Virus record (IMG/VR): IMGVR_UViG_3300037070_000603
Span: 1 to 30,620 of that record
DNA from: a virus
Strand: one strand, 5' to 3'
Length of the DNA: 30,620 bases
Notes under the pieces: generated by a model
What the model was told of the DNA's origin: nothing
Database searches by the model: none
What the model saw: the letters and a program-made list of their open reading frames with translations, nothing else
Position numbers and translations under genes: made by a program
Part shown: piece by piece, positions 1-7,793 of the stretch
How the letters are laid out: each line of letters starts with the position of its first letter
How positions within the stretch are numbered: the stretch's first letter is position 1

Positions 1-2
1 AG

Positions 3-764
3 TGGGCAGCCAAGTTGGGCATTGACAACAGTGAACTAATGCTGTTCCACTCAAAGTCGTCTGGTAAGATCGAAGAAGATATCGTACCGCTGCTTGATGC
101 TCAGGCAGACGTGGTGATCATTGACTCTATCTCTGACATCATGCCAGAAGCATTCATCGGTAAGGACGGTGCCATGAACAATCAGATTGATAGAAAGCAG
201 TTGGGTGCTCAGGCCAAGGCCATCACAGCACTTGTCAATGGATTGCTATACGCCAATGAGAACACTGCTATCGTATTGCTGTCACAGACCACCACAGAAA
301 TCAACCCAACCCACGTCAAGCAGATTCCACACGGTGGAAAGAAGGTTCTGTTTGCTTCCAGCCAGATCGTGAAATTGGTTTCATCTGGCACTGAGGGTCA
401 ACAGATCAAGGGTGATTTTCAGGTGGGAGACTTGACCATCGAACAGCCTGTTGGACGTAAGGTGACTGCCTATGTGGAGAAGAACAAGTTGGGCAGACAG
501 AGTGCAACGTGTGAATATGACCTGTATTACGCCGGTAAGAAACTAGGCATTGACCGCACCGGTGAAATCATCAAGGAAGCACTCAAGTACAAGATATTTG
601 AGAAGGGTGCCAAGAGCGCTTGGATCAACTGGGGCGAGATGAAGTGGCAGGGCGAGCCTAATGCCACCAAGCACTTCGAACAGAACCCAGAAGACATGGA
701 ACTGCTATTGAAGCAGATCACTATGGTAGAAACAGGTGAGGTACTTGACGAATCGTTGGTCTGA
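3..764 (+). CDS. RecA-like recombinase, 5'-truncated by the window edge
   Basis: This open frame enters from the left edge and ends at TGA 762-764; the N-terminus with the Walker A motif is outside the window. The Walker B strand DVVIIDSIS is followed by long helices, a strand ending SQTTTEIN that matches the RecA QLR-type region, and EKNKLGRQ, which resembles the KNK segment near the end of the RecA core. The tail (GMELLLKQ-type acidic helix) varies among phage RecA proteins. The known family role is ATP-dependent strand exchange in phage recombination or repair. Neighbouring nuclease and resolvase genes fit this. A DnaB/RadA-type ATPase is the main alternative. Confidence 0.75.
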   Translation, partial: WAAKLGIDNSELMLFHSKSSGKIEEDIVPLLDAQADVVIIDSISDIMPEAFIGKDGAMNNQIDRKQLGAQAKAITALVNGLLYANENTAIVLLSQTTTEINPTHVKQIPHGGKKVLFASSQIVKLVSSGTEGQQIKGDFQVGDLTIEQPVGRKVTAYVEKNKLGRQSATCEYDLYYAGKKLGIDRTGEIIKEALKYKIFEKGAKSAWINWGEMKWQGEPNATKHFEQNPEDMELLLKQITMVETGEVLDESLV

Positions 765-945
765 TGTAGGCAAGGGAAAGAAGGAGGACGCCAGTCCATT
801 CCAGATTCACCTTGAAGGTACGTACGTTTGTCAGCACTGTGCCCAGTACGTGGACGGTGCTGAGTACCTGCCCGACCAGAAGGTATTGACATGGAAGTGC
901 ACCAATGGTCACAAGTCTTGGATAGAAGGGTTTTCCATAGGATGA
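736..945 (+). CDS. Small zinc-ribbon protein of unknown function
   Basis: A frame of about 69 residues with a CxxC (YVCQHC) and, 25 or so residues later, a CxxxH (KCTNGH) pair, the pattern of a single zinc-binding ribbon. It overlaps the end of the RecA-like gene. The start is uncertain: GTG 736 and TTG 745 are both in frame, and the strong AAGGAGG at 780-786 has no usable start after it in this frame. The stop overlaps the next start as ATGA at 942-945, implying translational coupling. No specific function can be assigned. Confidence 0.6.
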   Translation: MRYLTNRWSDVGKGKKEDASPFQIHLEGTYVCQHCAQYVDGAEYLPDQKVLTWKCTNGHKSWIEGFSIG

Positions 946-1253
946 CAGAAGCATCTGAAATGAAGCGCTGGGGTCCTAATGCAAAAGACCAACCAAACTC
1001 AGGACGCGGTAAGCACAAAAAAGGTGACGCCATGATCGAGAAGTTCTGTGTTGACATCAAGGAGTTTACACAGTCGTTTGGTTTGTCCAAGAACGTCTGG
1101 CGTAAGATATCGGCAGACGCAGTTAAGCAACACAAGCGTCCAGCGCTTAATGTCGTGCTCGGAGAGAACGATGGAAAGAAAGTAAGGCTCTGGGTTATCT
1201 CAGAAGCAGACATGATGGAATATCTAGAACTATTAGGAGAAGACGATGAGTGA
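942..1253 (+). CDS. Small PD-(D/E)XK (restriction-fold) nuclease, possible Holliday-junction type
   Basis: 103 residues from ATG 942, which overlaps the upstream TGA. The layout SGRGKHKKGD ... FCVDIKEF gives an acidic residue (GD) followed by a hydrophobic strand with D-x-K, the core of the restriction-endonuclease fold. The following helix and the strand VRLWVI fit the small phage members of this fold, which have GD...ECK in the same arrangement. Function is inferred as structure-selective or recycling cleavage of phage DNA intermediates. A longer in-frame extension to 891 exists but has no ribosome site. DIK replaces the more usual ECK, so the assignment is moderate. Confidence 0.55.
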   Translation: MTEASEMKRWGPNAKDQPNSGRGKHKKGDAMIEKFCVDIKEFTQSFGLSKNVWRKISADAVKQHKRPALNVVLGENDGKKVRLWVISEADMMEYLELLGEDDE

Positions 1254-1677
1254 AGTAGTATACGTGTGGAGGCCAAAGGAGTTTCGCACGCCGCCAGTAG
1301 AGGGATTGGATATCGCATCGCCGGTGGGCATTGGAACTGAGATGTATTTCCACTCAGGAGAAGACGAAGAGGGCAATGCCATCTTTGAGCAGGTTGGTCG
1401 CATCAGGTGGCCAGACCCAAGCAACAAGACTGTTTACGAAGTGACCTATTACCCAGAGTATGATGGTCCTAGAGAATACGAGAGTCAGGAGTCAAAGGAT
1501 GCCAGAGAAGAGTATTTGCGTGAAGTTCAACAGGGGTCCACTGAAGAACCAACGGAGGAAACTGGACTACCCGATACTGGAGATAATGGTGTCGAAAGCG
1601 TACCTTCCGAAATCGTTTCGCTTGGATCAGATGGATCAGCCAATGCGGCTACAGGAGGGGACGTACCAACGCAGTAA
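1246..1677 (+). CDS. Hypothetical protein with acidic, disordered C-terminus
   Basis: 143 residues starting at ATG 1246, overlapping the previous gene by 8 nt with a GGAGAAG ribosome site just upstream. Residues 1-75 look folded, with beta-strand character (VYVWRP, EMYFHS, VYEVTYY). From about residue 80 the chain becomes rich in E, S, T and G and looks disordered. No catalytic or metal-binding motif is visible and I do not recognise the family. Position within the recombination block is the only functional hint. Confidence 0.75.
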   Translation: MSEVVYVWRPKEFRTPPVEGLDIASPVGIGTEMYFHSGEDEEGNAIFEQVGRIRWPDPSNKTVYEVTYYPEYDGPREYESQESKDAREEYLREVQQGSTEEPTEETGLPDTGDNGVESVPSEIVSLGSDGSANAATGGDVPTQ

Positions 1678-1724
1678 TGTGACGTTAAAGGACGGCACCC
1701 TAGTATACGAATGGATGGTTTGGA

Positions 1725-2048
1725 TTGAACGATGAAACTCCTGTAGACCTTATCTCACAGATTACAGAACTCAATGATGTTTCAGAGTACATGCAGGACG
1801 AGCAATTGGATCGTGCATTGAACTTGGTCATCAAGATTCTCTTTGAGAAGGGTAGGATTCCGGCTGACAAAGCACCGGCAGTCATCACTGAGTTGCAGGC
1901 TCTGGCCACAGTGTTCTCGCTAAAAGCCACTTACTATGCTACAATAGGTAAGAGCGGAAGTGAAGAATCAAAGAGGAAGAACATCTACTTCACCGCAAAA
2001 GAATCAATCGGCAAACTTTGTGATGCTTTGAAATATCTGAGTAAGTGA
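1725..2048 (+). CDS. Hypothetical helical protein
   Basis: 107 residues from TTG 1725; the frame is closed by TAG at 1701, so no ATG start is available. The sequence is almost all amphipathic helix (for example LDRALNLVIKILFEKGR), with no cysteine pairs, membrane segment or nucleotide-binding motif. It lies between a hypothetical protein and the Cas4-like nuclease, with 4 nt before the next start. The ribosome site is weak (GGATGG), so the start is the least certain part. Function unknown. Confidence 0.65.
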   Translation: MNDETPVDLISQITELNDVSEYMQDEQLDRALNLVIKILFEKGRIPADKAPAVITELQALATVFSLKATYYATIGKSGSEESKRKNIYFTAKESIGKLCDALKYLSK

Positions 2049-2052
2049 GTAA

Positions 2053-2838
2053 ATGGGAATAAGAGATATGAACAAAGCCGCGAACTTTCGCGGCACATTT
2101 GATGTGAACGCACTGAACGATGTTTTCGAAAGGGGATACCTTTCGCATGTCAGGAGTACAGGCGTTCAAAAGAAAGAAACGTTCGCGCCGTCATCCATTG
2201 GGTATGACGGCAATGGACGTTGCCCTAGGTATTGGTACATGGCCTTTGAAGGCAAGTACGTCTTTGAAGAGACAACAGATGCCATGGGAATGGCAACCAT
2301 GCTCAACGGTAGAGATGCTGGTGAGCGCATCGCCAAGATCATTGGTGATTCAGGATCATTGGTAGCCACGGAGGTTGAGGTCAAGATGAAGGACCCGCCT
2401 GTTCGTGGCTATATTGATGCACTGGTGAGGGTCGGTGACGAAATCGTCGTCGGTGAAATCAAGACAACTCGTCAAGAGATGTTTGTCCTCAGACAGAACA
2501 CCATGAAGCCATTGCCATACCATCTGTATCAGTTGCTGATCTACATGAAGGCCACCGGCAAGGACAAGGGATTCCTGTACTACGAAAACAGAAATGACTT
2601 GTCCTACCTGATCATACCTATTGAGATGAATGAGCGTTATGAAGCCATCCTTGAGGATGCTCTCGATTGGATGCGTAGAGTAAGAAACAACTGGGAGTCT
2701 GAGGGTAACACACTGCCCACCAGACCATTTACCCAGAAGTCCAAGCAGTGCAAGTATTGCCCGGTGTTCAACGAATGCTGGAACAATCTAGGAGATGGAG
2801 AAGTGACCATCAAGCCAATGGTGGTCGCAAAACCATGA
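2053..2838 (+). CDS. Cas4/RecB-like exonuclease with probable Fe-S cluster
   Basis: 261 residues. Visible landmarks in order: a cysteine in the CPRYW segment near residue 57, an acidic GYIDALVR strand, the VGEIKTT strand giving the E-x-K of a PD-(D/E)XK site, a helix YHLYQLLIYM with the Q-x-x-x-Y pattern of the RecB/Cas4 family, and a C-terminal CKYCPVFNEC triplet. One early plus three late cysteines is the Cas4/AddB-type Fe-S arrangement. The family processes DNA ends, usually 5' to 3'. Here it sits between recombination genes and is not near any CRISPR array, so a phage end-resection role is inferred. Its stop overlaps the next start (ATGA). Confidence 0.85.
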   Translation: MGIRDMNKAANFRGTFDVNALNDVFERGYLSHVRSTGVQKKETFAPSSIGYDGNGRCPRYWYMAFEGKYVFEETTDAMGMATMLNGRDAGERIAKIIGDSGSLVATEVEVKMKDPPVRGYIDALVRVGDEIVVGEIKTTRQEMFVLRQNTMKPLPYHLYQLLIYMKATGKDKGFLYYENRNDLSYLIIPIEMNERYEAILEDALDWMRRVRNNWESEGNTLPTRPFTQKSKQCKYCPVFNECWNNLGDGEVTIKPMVVAKP

Positions 2839-3134
2839 TTAACGAGAGACGGGTGTGTTCTTGGGAGAAGTGTGAAGAAGAGTTCACACCCGTCACATCG
2901 AACCAGATCTACCACTCCGAGGAGTGCCAACGCCTAGCAACCAATGCTAGAATCATGAGGAAGTATTACGAACGAAAGGCTATACGCCAAGGCGCTCGTA
3001 GGGTGTGCGAAGCACCCGGTTGTGTAACCATCTTGTCCAGATACAATGACTCAAAACTTTGTGCAACACATGAGGCAAAGCCCACGGTGGACAAGAACAA
3101 GAAACTATTGGAGTCGCTGAAGTCATGGGCATAA
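2835..3134 (+). CDS. Small zinc-finger protein
   Basis: 99 residues from ATG 2835, overlapping the exonuclease stop. Two cysteine-rich clusters are visible: CSWEKCEEEF ... YHSEEC near the N-terminus, and CEAPGC ... CATHE near residue 60-80, separated by a basic helix (RIMRKYYERKAIRQ). The layout suggests two zinc knuckles and nucleic-acid binding. It overlaps the following RuvC-like gene by 10 nt, so the two are probably co-translated. No named family was recognised. Confidence 0.75.
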   Translation: MINERRVCSWEKCEEEFTPVTSNQIYHSEECQRLATNARIMRKYYERKAIRQGARRVCEAPGCVTILSRYNDSKLCATHEAKPTVDKNKKLLESLKSWA

Positions 3135-3685
3135 AGGATATAGCACCAGAAACACCAAAGAAGATCATGGGTGCTGACTGCTCCACCAACTCTCTTGGTT
3201 TCTCAATCTTTGATGAAGGTGAACTCGTGGAGTGGGGCGAGATTAAGTTCATTGGCAAGACAGTCTTTCACAGGCTGGCAGATGCACAGCGCAAAATCGC
3301 TGCCCTAGACCACGCGCTCGGGGTTGACATGGTACACTTTGAGTCGGCGGTGTACGTGCAGAACAAGAAGACTGTCATCATGCTGGCATATGCCTACGGA
3401 GCCATCATGGGAGCGCTCATCGCTGCTGGAGCAAAAGATGTCAGCGAGACAAGCCCACTGGTGTGGCAGCGTGCGATAGGAAATCCACCGCTCACCAGAG
3501 AGCAGAAAGCAGCCATCGACAAGTTGTACCCAGACGCCAAGAAGTCATACCTGTCCAACAAGTATAGAGAGTTCCGCAAGGATCGAACTCGCCGGTGGGT
3601 AAAGACTAGGTTTGGAATAGACGTAGAGTCTGACAACGTTACCGATGCAATTGCCATCGGTGCAGTAGCGGCTGGTGCAGTATGA
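3125..3685 (+). CDS. RuvC-like Holliday junction resolvase
   Basis: 186 residues with the RNase H-fold signature of RuvC. The first strand GADCSTNSLGFSIF gives the first catalytic Asp, VHFESAVYV gives the central Glu, and DNVTDAIAIG near the C-terminus gives the last acidic pair. Family members cut four-way junctions symmetrically. In phages they debranch replicating DNA before packaging. Length is typical. It overlaps both neighbours (10 nt upstream, ATG 3682 inside its last codons downstream). Another RNase H-fold nuclease is possible, but the spacing of acidic residues favours RuvC. Confidence 0.85.
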   Translation: MGIKDIAPETPKKIMGADCSTNSLGFSIFDEGELVEWGEIKFIGKTVFHRLADAQRKIAALDHALGVDMVHFESAVYVQNKKTVIMLAYAYGAIMGALIAAGAKDVSETSPLVWQRAIGNPPLTREQKAAIDKLYPDAKKSYLSNKYREFRKDRTRRWVKTRFGIDVESDNVTDAIAIGAVAAGAV

Positions 3686-3843
3686 CACCGCCCAACAGAA
3701 GACTCAACCTTTACGACAGTAAAGCATGGCTAGAGAGACAGTATCAGGTGCTGAGGAAATCACCTGAAGAGATTGCCCAAGAGACCGGAGCGTCCAGAGC
3801 AACGATATACCGCAAACTGAAAGAGTTTGGATTTATAAGATGA
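3682..3843 (+). CDS. Small helix-turn-helix protein (53 residues)
   Basis: ATG 3682 overlaps the stop of the RuvC-like gene as ATGA, and the TGA at 3841-3843 overlaps the next ATG. The C-terminal half reads PEEIAQETGASRATIYRKL, a clear helix-turn-helix of the Hin/homeodomain-like type, preceded by a basic N-terminus. It probably binds DNA as a small regulator or as an accessory to its neighbours. The perfect ATGA coupling on both sides supports it as a real gene despite its size. Confidence 0.8.
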   Translation: MTPPNRRLNLYDSKAWLERQYQVLRKSPEEIAQETGASRATIYRKLKEFGFIR

Positions 3844-4391
3844 GTTTGGAAAAACTGGCAGAGAAGCACAACACCGACAAGTTGTGGCATGGATACTGCC
3901 CACATTACGAGAAGCATCTTGCTGAACTCAAGGATGAGCCGGTGGTTCTCATAGAGGTTGGTGTAGCCTCCGGTGCCTCCATGCGCATGTGGAGAGACTG
4001 GTTCAGCAATAAGGATGCATGTTTAGTCGGAATAGACATAGACAAAGATACGCCAACAAGTCTTGGCGATGGTGTAAGAATAGAGATAACTGATGGCACA
4101 GCATATGAATGGCAAGGTGCAGACGTTGATGTTGTCATCGATGACGGCTCACACACCAGCGGTGACATCATCAGAGCATTGTTGAACTGGTGGCCACACC
4201 TGAAGTCGGGTGGGTGGTATGTCATTGAAGACTTGGCAGTACAGTGGAGAATTGATTATGGAGGCGGCGGTGCAGGATCACCTGCCACTTCAACGATAAA
4301 AGGCATGCTTGACGAACTATGGCAACACGACGAGAAGACCGTGACAGAGTTCCACGCATACAACGAGATAGTATTTTTGAGGAAAACATAA
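3840..4391 (+). CDS. Class I SAM-dependent methyltransferase
   Basis: 183 residues. The start LAEKHNTDK followed by HYEKHL matches the N-terminus of sugar/macrolide O-methyltransferases of the MycE/cephalosporin-hydroxylase-like group. The SAM-binding strand is VVLIEVGVASGASMRMW, the ribose-binding acid is in VGIDIDKDT, and the metal/acid motif is VVIDDGSHT. It overlaps the following glycosyltransferase by one base (TAATG), and the three genes 3840-5811 form a cassette. Inferred role: methylation of a sugar attached by the neighbouring enzymes to phage virions, host surface or DNA. The substrate cannot be read from sequence. Confidence 0.8.
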   Translation: MSLEKLAEKHNTDKLWHGYCPHYEKHLAELKDEPVVLIEVGVASGASMRMWRDWFSNKDACLVGIDIDKDTPTSLGDGVRIEITDGTAYEWQGADVDVVIDDGSHTSGDIIRALLNWWPHLKSGGWYVIEDLAVQWRIDYGGGGAGSPATSTIKGMLDELWQHDEKTVTEFHAYNEIVFLRKT

Positions 4392-5149
4392 TGACCATAT
4401 ACGACTGCTTCACATTCTTCAACGAACTAGACATACTAGAGATGCGTCTAGAAGAGTTGTATCCGGTAGTTGACAAGTTTGTCATTGTAGAGATGGACAA
4501 GACGTTTCAAGGGCAGCCGAAGGAGTTGTTCCTGTCTAACAATCTTCTACGTTTTGAAAAGTATTGGGACAAGATGAAGTGTTTCTTTGAGAAGTGTCCA
4601 GATGATATCACCAATCCTTGGGAACGAGAATACTATCAGCGTAACTGCATTCGCAAGCGTGTTGCCAATATGAGACCGAGGCAGGACGATATCATTATGG
4701 TTTCAGATGCAGATGAAATACCGCGTCGGTCTGTGGTACAATCGCTGGACCCACAGCCTGTGCAGTCTATGGCTTTGGATGCCTACTATTATGGATTGAA
4801 CGTGAGCGGTGGACACTGCCACACTAACAGGGCAGCACGTTGGAGTTTTGCACAGACCATCACCACCCAAGACCTTAGGATGCATGGGCCGGTGAATATC
4901 ATAGACAATGCAGGCTGGCACTTCTCATATCTAGGTGATGCAGAGCATATAGCAAACAAGTTCAAGGCATTCGCTCACAGTGAATTGAACAGACCAGACA
5001 CCACCAACCCAGCAATTCTGCAGGAGCGCATGGAAGCCCACGGAGACCTGTGGGGAGATGGCCACAAGTATGAGGTGGTGGAGATTGACGACACATGGCC
5101 AGAGGCTGTGAAGAACAACAGAGAGTATTGGAGAAAGTACGAGTGGTAA
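4391..5149 (+). CDS. Glycosyltransferase family 17-like protein
   Basis: 252 residues from ATG 4391. The N-terminus YDCFTFFNELDILEMRLEEL, the metal-binding SDADEIPR motif near residue 107-114 and the downstream GWHFSYLG are hallmarks of GT17 enzymes (the beta-1,4-GlcNAc transferase family) and their bacterial and phage relatives. The fold is GT-A, and DAD corresponds to the nucleotide-sugar metal site. A longer in-frame start at 4319 lies within the methyltransferase and is unlikely. The acceptor is unknown. With its neighbours it forms a glycan-modification cassette. Confidence 0.85.
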   Translation: MTIYDCFTFFNELDILEMRLEELYPVVDKFVIVEMDKTFQGQPKELFLSNNLLRFEKYWDKMKCFFEKCPDDITNPWEREYYQRNCIRKRVANMRPRQDDIIMVSDADEIPRRSVVQSLDPQPVQSMALDAYYYGLNVSGGHCHTNRAARWSFAQTITTQDLRMHGPVNIIDNAGWHFSYLGDAEHIANKFKAFAHSELNRPDTTNPAILQERMEAHGDLWGDGHKYEVVEIDDTWPEAVKNNREYWRKYEW

Positions 5150-5811
5150 ACAGAGTTGCACTGGCGGTGCCGGTGTTGCACAACTTCGAAGGCTTTACGG
5201 AGTTGATGCACTCAGTAGATATTGATGTCAGACCATTCGTGATCCCCAACTGGCGAGACAATCGCGGTGTGTCGTGGGCTTGGAACGACGGCATGCGTAG
5301 AGCAGCCATCGAGAAGTATGACGCGGTATTCATCTTGAATGATGACGTTGTGTTTCATCCCGGTACCATGAAGAAGATGCTTCTGGGACTGGCTGAAGGT
5401 CACGATCTTGTAACAGGATTCAACACCAGAGACGAGAACTACGATCATTTTGACCGTGTGGAATATATCGAGTCACCAGATTACGCATGCTTCGTTGTTA
5501 ATCCGATCAGTTTCATCAGCAAGTTTGGGTGGTTCGATGAGAACTTCTTCCCAGCGTACTTCGAGGACAACGATATGAACTACCGCATTAAGTTGGCCGG
5601 TGGTACAGACAGGAAGCGTACCGACGCTCCATTTTTCCACAAGGGCAGCGTGACCCAGAACTGGGGCGGCAGTCAGATAGTCACAAGCCCCATGTTTGAG
5701 AAGAACAGGGAATACTACATGTGGAAGTGGGGCGGTGTGCCGGGTCATGAAACACTTACGACACCGAACACTCGCCCACAGGATGTAGAGACAGGAGTAG
5801 GAATTGAGTAA
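5143..5811 (+). CDS. GT-A fold glycosyltransferase
   Basis: 222 residues from GTG 5143, which overlaps the GT17 stop and follows GAGAAAG. Visible are an N-terminal VALAVPVLHN strand, the metal-binding FILNDDVVF (DD/DxD-type) and FFPAYFEDNDMNYR, matching the ED acceptor/base region of family 2-like transferases, then a GG-rich C-terminus. The protein probably transfers a sugar from a nucleotide donor. It is the third gene of the sugar cassette and overlaps the next gene by 8 nt. The final 20 residues look disordered. Confidence 0.8.
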   Translation: MVNRVALAVPVLHNFEGFTELMHSVDIDVRPFVIPNWRDNRGVSWAWNDGMRRAAIEKYDAVFILNDDVVFHPGTMKKMLLGLAEGHDLVTGFNTRDENYDHFDRVEYIESPDYACFVVNPISFISKFGWFDENFFPAYFEDNDMNYRIKLAGGTDRKRTDAPFFHKGSVTQNWGGSQIVTSPMFEKNREYYMWKWGGVPGHETLTTPNTRPQDVETGVGIE

Positions 5812-6088
5812 GGACACAGCATTGGTGTATAACTACGCAATCTTCTTTGAAGATGGAACTAGAGATGCATTCTACTTGAACTACGGGCCGGTGAATGAGG
5901 ACAGGCCGGGAAGCGCAGCCATTATATATGACTGGAAGAATGACGAGCACCTTAAGAGATTCGATGGTGAAAACGAGGGTAGGGTGATGCCCATGCTTCA
6001 AGAGATGCATGACGAGCACTGCATTGGCTTCATTATGGTCAACCCTCCTACAACACTGAGCGAACTATTGAAGGAGGCGGACGCTTGA
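5804..6088 (+). CDS. Hypothetical protein (94 residues)
   Basis: Starts at TTG 5804 with an AGGAGTAGG ribosome site at 5792-5800. The protein is mixed alpha/beta with no cysteine cluster and no membrane segment; AAIIYDWKND and CIGFIMVNPP are its hydrophobic strands. It ends with TGA overlapping the TTG of the next gene (TTGA), so translation is coupled to the DUF3310 protein. Function unknown. Confidence 0.75.
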   Translation: MSKDTALVYNYAIFFEDGTRDAFYLNYGPVNEDRPGSAAIIYDWKNDEHLKRFDGENEGRVMPMLQEMHDEHCIGFIMVNPPTTLSELLKEADA

Positions 6089-6315
6089 TCAATAGGATCG
6101 AAAAGGATGCGGTGAACCACCCGCCACACTACACCGCGCACCCCAGCGGTATTGAGTGTATTGAGGTGACCGAGCACATGGGCTTCAACCTTGGTAATGC
6201 CGTGAAGTACATCTGGAGAGCAGACTTGAAGAACGATGCCATCGAAGACCTGAAGAAGGCCGCGTGGTATGTGAACAGAGAGATTGAGAAGAGGCAGAGA
6301 GATGCCGAACTATGA
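6085..6315 (+). CDS. DUF3310 family protein
   Basis: 76 residues from TTG 6085. VNHPPHYTAHPSGIECIEV, GFNLGNAVKYIWR and KKAAWYVNREI match the DUF3310 signature (conserved HP-x-x-Y, the G-ECI segment and KYI-R) found in many phages and sometimes described as nucleotide-kinase-like. The biochemical role is not established. It overlaps upstream and downstream genes, typical of this dense block. Confidence 0.85.
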   Translation: MINRIEKDAVNHPPHYTAHPSGIECIEVTEHMGFNLGNAVKYIWRADLKNDAIEDLKKAAWYVNREIEKRQRDAEL

Positions 6316-6469
6316 TTTTGTATGCATGAACTGTGACGATACGGAGGAGCGTAACGTCAAGATAGAGGAGCGTGACTTTCAATTCTGCCTGAGTTGTGGC
6401 CACAAGATGAACAGGGTCTGGACTTTTGAAGGTCATGTCTGGGCACCTACTGCTGGCGGTCATAAGTGA
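6302..6469 (+). CDS. FmdB-like zinc-ribbon protein
   Basis: 55 residues from ATG 6302, overlapping the DUF3310 end by 14 nt. The start MPNYDFVCMNCDD and the second pair FCLSCGHKM follow the FmdB/CxxC_CxxC regulatory-domain layout (MPxYDYxCxxC ... CxxCG), implying one zinc ion. Function of the family is unclear. Phage members are usually annotated only by the zinc domain. The stop overlaps the next GTG as GTGA. Confidence 0.75.
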   Translation: MPNYDFVCMNCDDTEERNVKIEERDFQFCLSCGHKMNRVWTFEGHVWAPTAGGHK

Positions 6470-7008
6470 GGTTGCGCACAGCGCTGGACACATCAATATT
6501 TGCACAGGAAATGTATAAATATGCAAAGCCTGTGGGAGGCGAACAGAAAAGGATTTACTTCACGTGCGCGTGTGGAAAGCCATTCAGCCTCTCCACCGAG
6601 TATGACGTGTACAGAGCCAGTCAATTGCGATGCCCCTCCTGCAAGCGCAACGTCAAGGCCGACATAGGAGAGCGTGCGGTGTTCAAACGTGTAAAGTCTG
6701 ACGCCAACAGAGCAGGTAGAACATTCGACCTACCTTTTGAATGGTTCAAGCACACCATACACGCAGCATGTCACTACTGTGGTCGCAAGGACCAGAACAG
6801 CATCAGTGTGCCATCAAAAAGGCCGGGTGAGTGGCTGATACAGAACTTCAGATATAATGGCATAGACAGACTGAACAATGGTCTGGGCTATGAGATTCAC
6901 AACTGCGTACCTTGTTGCTTTGTGTGTAACAGAGCAAAGCAGTCCATGTCTTACGGTGAATTTATGCACTGGATTGAAGACATGATACAATATAGAGGTA
7001 ATCATTAA
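6466..7008 (+). CDS. HNH-type endonuclease
   Basis: 180 residues from GTG 6466. The N-terminal part carries a zinc ribbon (FTCACGK ... LRCPSCKR). The C-terminal part has CHYCG, then a long insertion, NGIDRLNNGLGYEIHNCVPCCFVCNRAK, which is the beta-beta-alpha-metal core of HNH nucleases with Asp in the usual first-His neighbourhood and the trailing CxxC. Such proteins are frequently free-standing homing or packaging-associated nucleases. Distance to the terminase is under 1 kb, so a packaging role is possible but not shown. Confidence 0.8.
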   Translation: MRLRTALDTSIFAQEMYKYAKPVGGEQKRIYFTCACGKPFSLSTEYDVYRASQLRCPSCKRNVKADIGERAVFKRVKSDANRAGRTFDLPFEWFKHTIHAACHYCGRKDQNSISVPSKRPGEWLIQNFRYNGIDRLNNGLGYEIHNCVPCCFVCNRAKQSMSYGEFMHWIEDMIQYRGNH

Positions 7009-7024
7009 ATAGGGGTTGACCAGA

Positions 7025-7285
7025 ATGCAAATGCAAAAGGCTTACGCTCTACAATATGACTTCGATTACAAAGGAAGTCTTGTTCGACCGGGATCATTTA
7101 TCCGGTTGAAGAGTAGAAGAAAGGCGGTGCTTTACGAATGCATTCTTCACAACATGGATACAGACAGAACGTTCCTAGTTGTGACCATGGACAGCGAGCG
7201 AAGGCTCATTCCTATCTCGTGGATGAGAGGTTTGGTTACCCCGAAGAGAAGCAGAAGGAATGTCACAGGAACTAGACCTAATTGA
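7025..7285 (+). CDS. Hypothetical protein (86 residues)
   Basis: ATG 7025 is chosen because AGGGG at 7011-7015 is well spaced for it; TTG 7016 is directly beside AGGGG and is less likely. The chain is basic, with beta-strand character (GSLVRPGSFIRL, FLVVTMD) resembling a small SH3-like barrel, and a lysine/arginine-rich tail. It overlaps the following gene by 26 nt. No family recognised. Confidence 0.65.
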   Translation: MQMQKAYALQYDFDYKGSLVRPGSFIRLKSRRKAVLYECILHNMDTDRTFLVVTMDSERRLIPISWMRGLVTPKRSRRNVTGTRPN

Positions 7286-7793
7286 CCAGTACGGTCAGGA
7301 AATGCAAGAGGTTGTCAACGAACTGTTGAAGGGCGAACTCAACGCCACCAACATTGCTCGTTCAACCGGTATCAAGCGTGCCCAAGTAGTAGAGTATATC
7401 GCTGCATGGAAGATGATCGCTCAGAACGATAAGAGCATACAGGCGCGTGCGCGTGAGAATCTTGTCGAGATGGACCGACACTATTCACTGATTATCAAGG
7501 AACAGTGGAACATGGTGGAAGACCTTGAGACACCACGAGCCGTCAGGGCAACGGTGCTCAAGAACATCGCAGACGTAGAGCGTGCAAGACAGGACACTCT
7601 ACAAAAGGCCGGTTACTACGATAACGTAGGAATGGCCGATGAGATTGCCAAGATGGAGAAACTGGGCGATGACATCAAGCAGTTCCTCAAGGAAGTCGTC
7701 AAGAAGTATCCAGAGACAACATCGTTCATCATGGAGGGCATTCGTAAGATTTACAACGAAGAACCCACCATAGAGGGTGAAGTCATTGCTTAA
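7260..7793 (+). CDS. Putative terminase small subunit
   Basis: 177 residues. An N-terminal helix-turn-helix is visible in NATNIARSTGIKRAQVVEYI, followed by long charged helices suited to oligomerisation and an acidic C-terminus. The gene lies directly upstream of, and overlaps, the large terminase, the usual place for the DNA-recognition subunit. Assignment rests on fold and position and not on a conserved motif, so it is moderate. The product would bind the packaging site and load the motor. Confidence 0.6.
   Translation: MSQELDLIDQYGQEMQEVVNELLKGELNATNIARSTGIKRAQVVEYIAAWKMIAQNDKSIQARARENLVEMDRHYSLIIKEQWNMVEDLETPRAVRATVLKNIADVERARQDTLQKAGYYDNVGMADEIAKMEKLGDDIKQFLKEVVKKYPETTSFIMEGIRKIYNEEPTIEGEVIA

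Noticed and set aside
527-1318. 263-codon ORF on the - strand
   Set aside because: It lies opposite four overlapping + strand genes with ribosome sites and recognisable domains. Its sequence is low-complexity Ser/Leu rich with no motif, as expected for a shadow frame.
2053-2838. Cas4-like gene as evidence for CRISPR
   Set aside because: No cas1, cas2 or repeat array is seen anywhere in the window. Phage Cas4-like exonucleases usually act in recombination.
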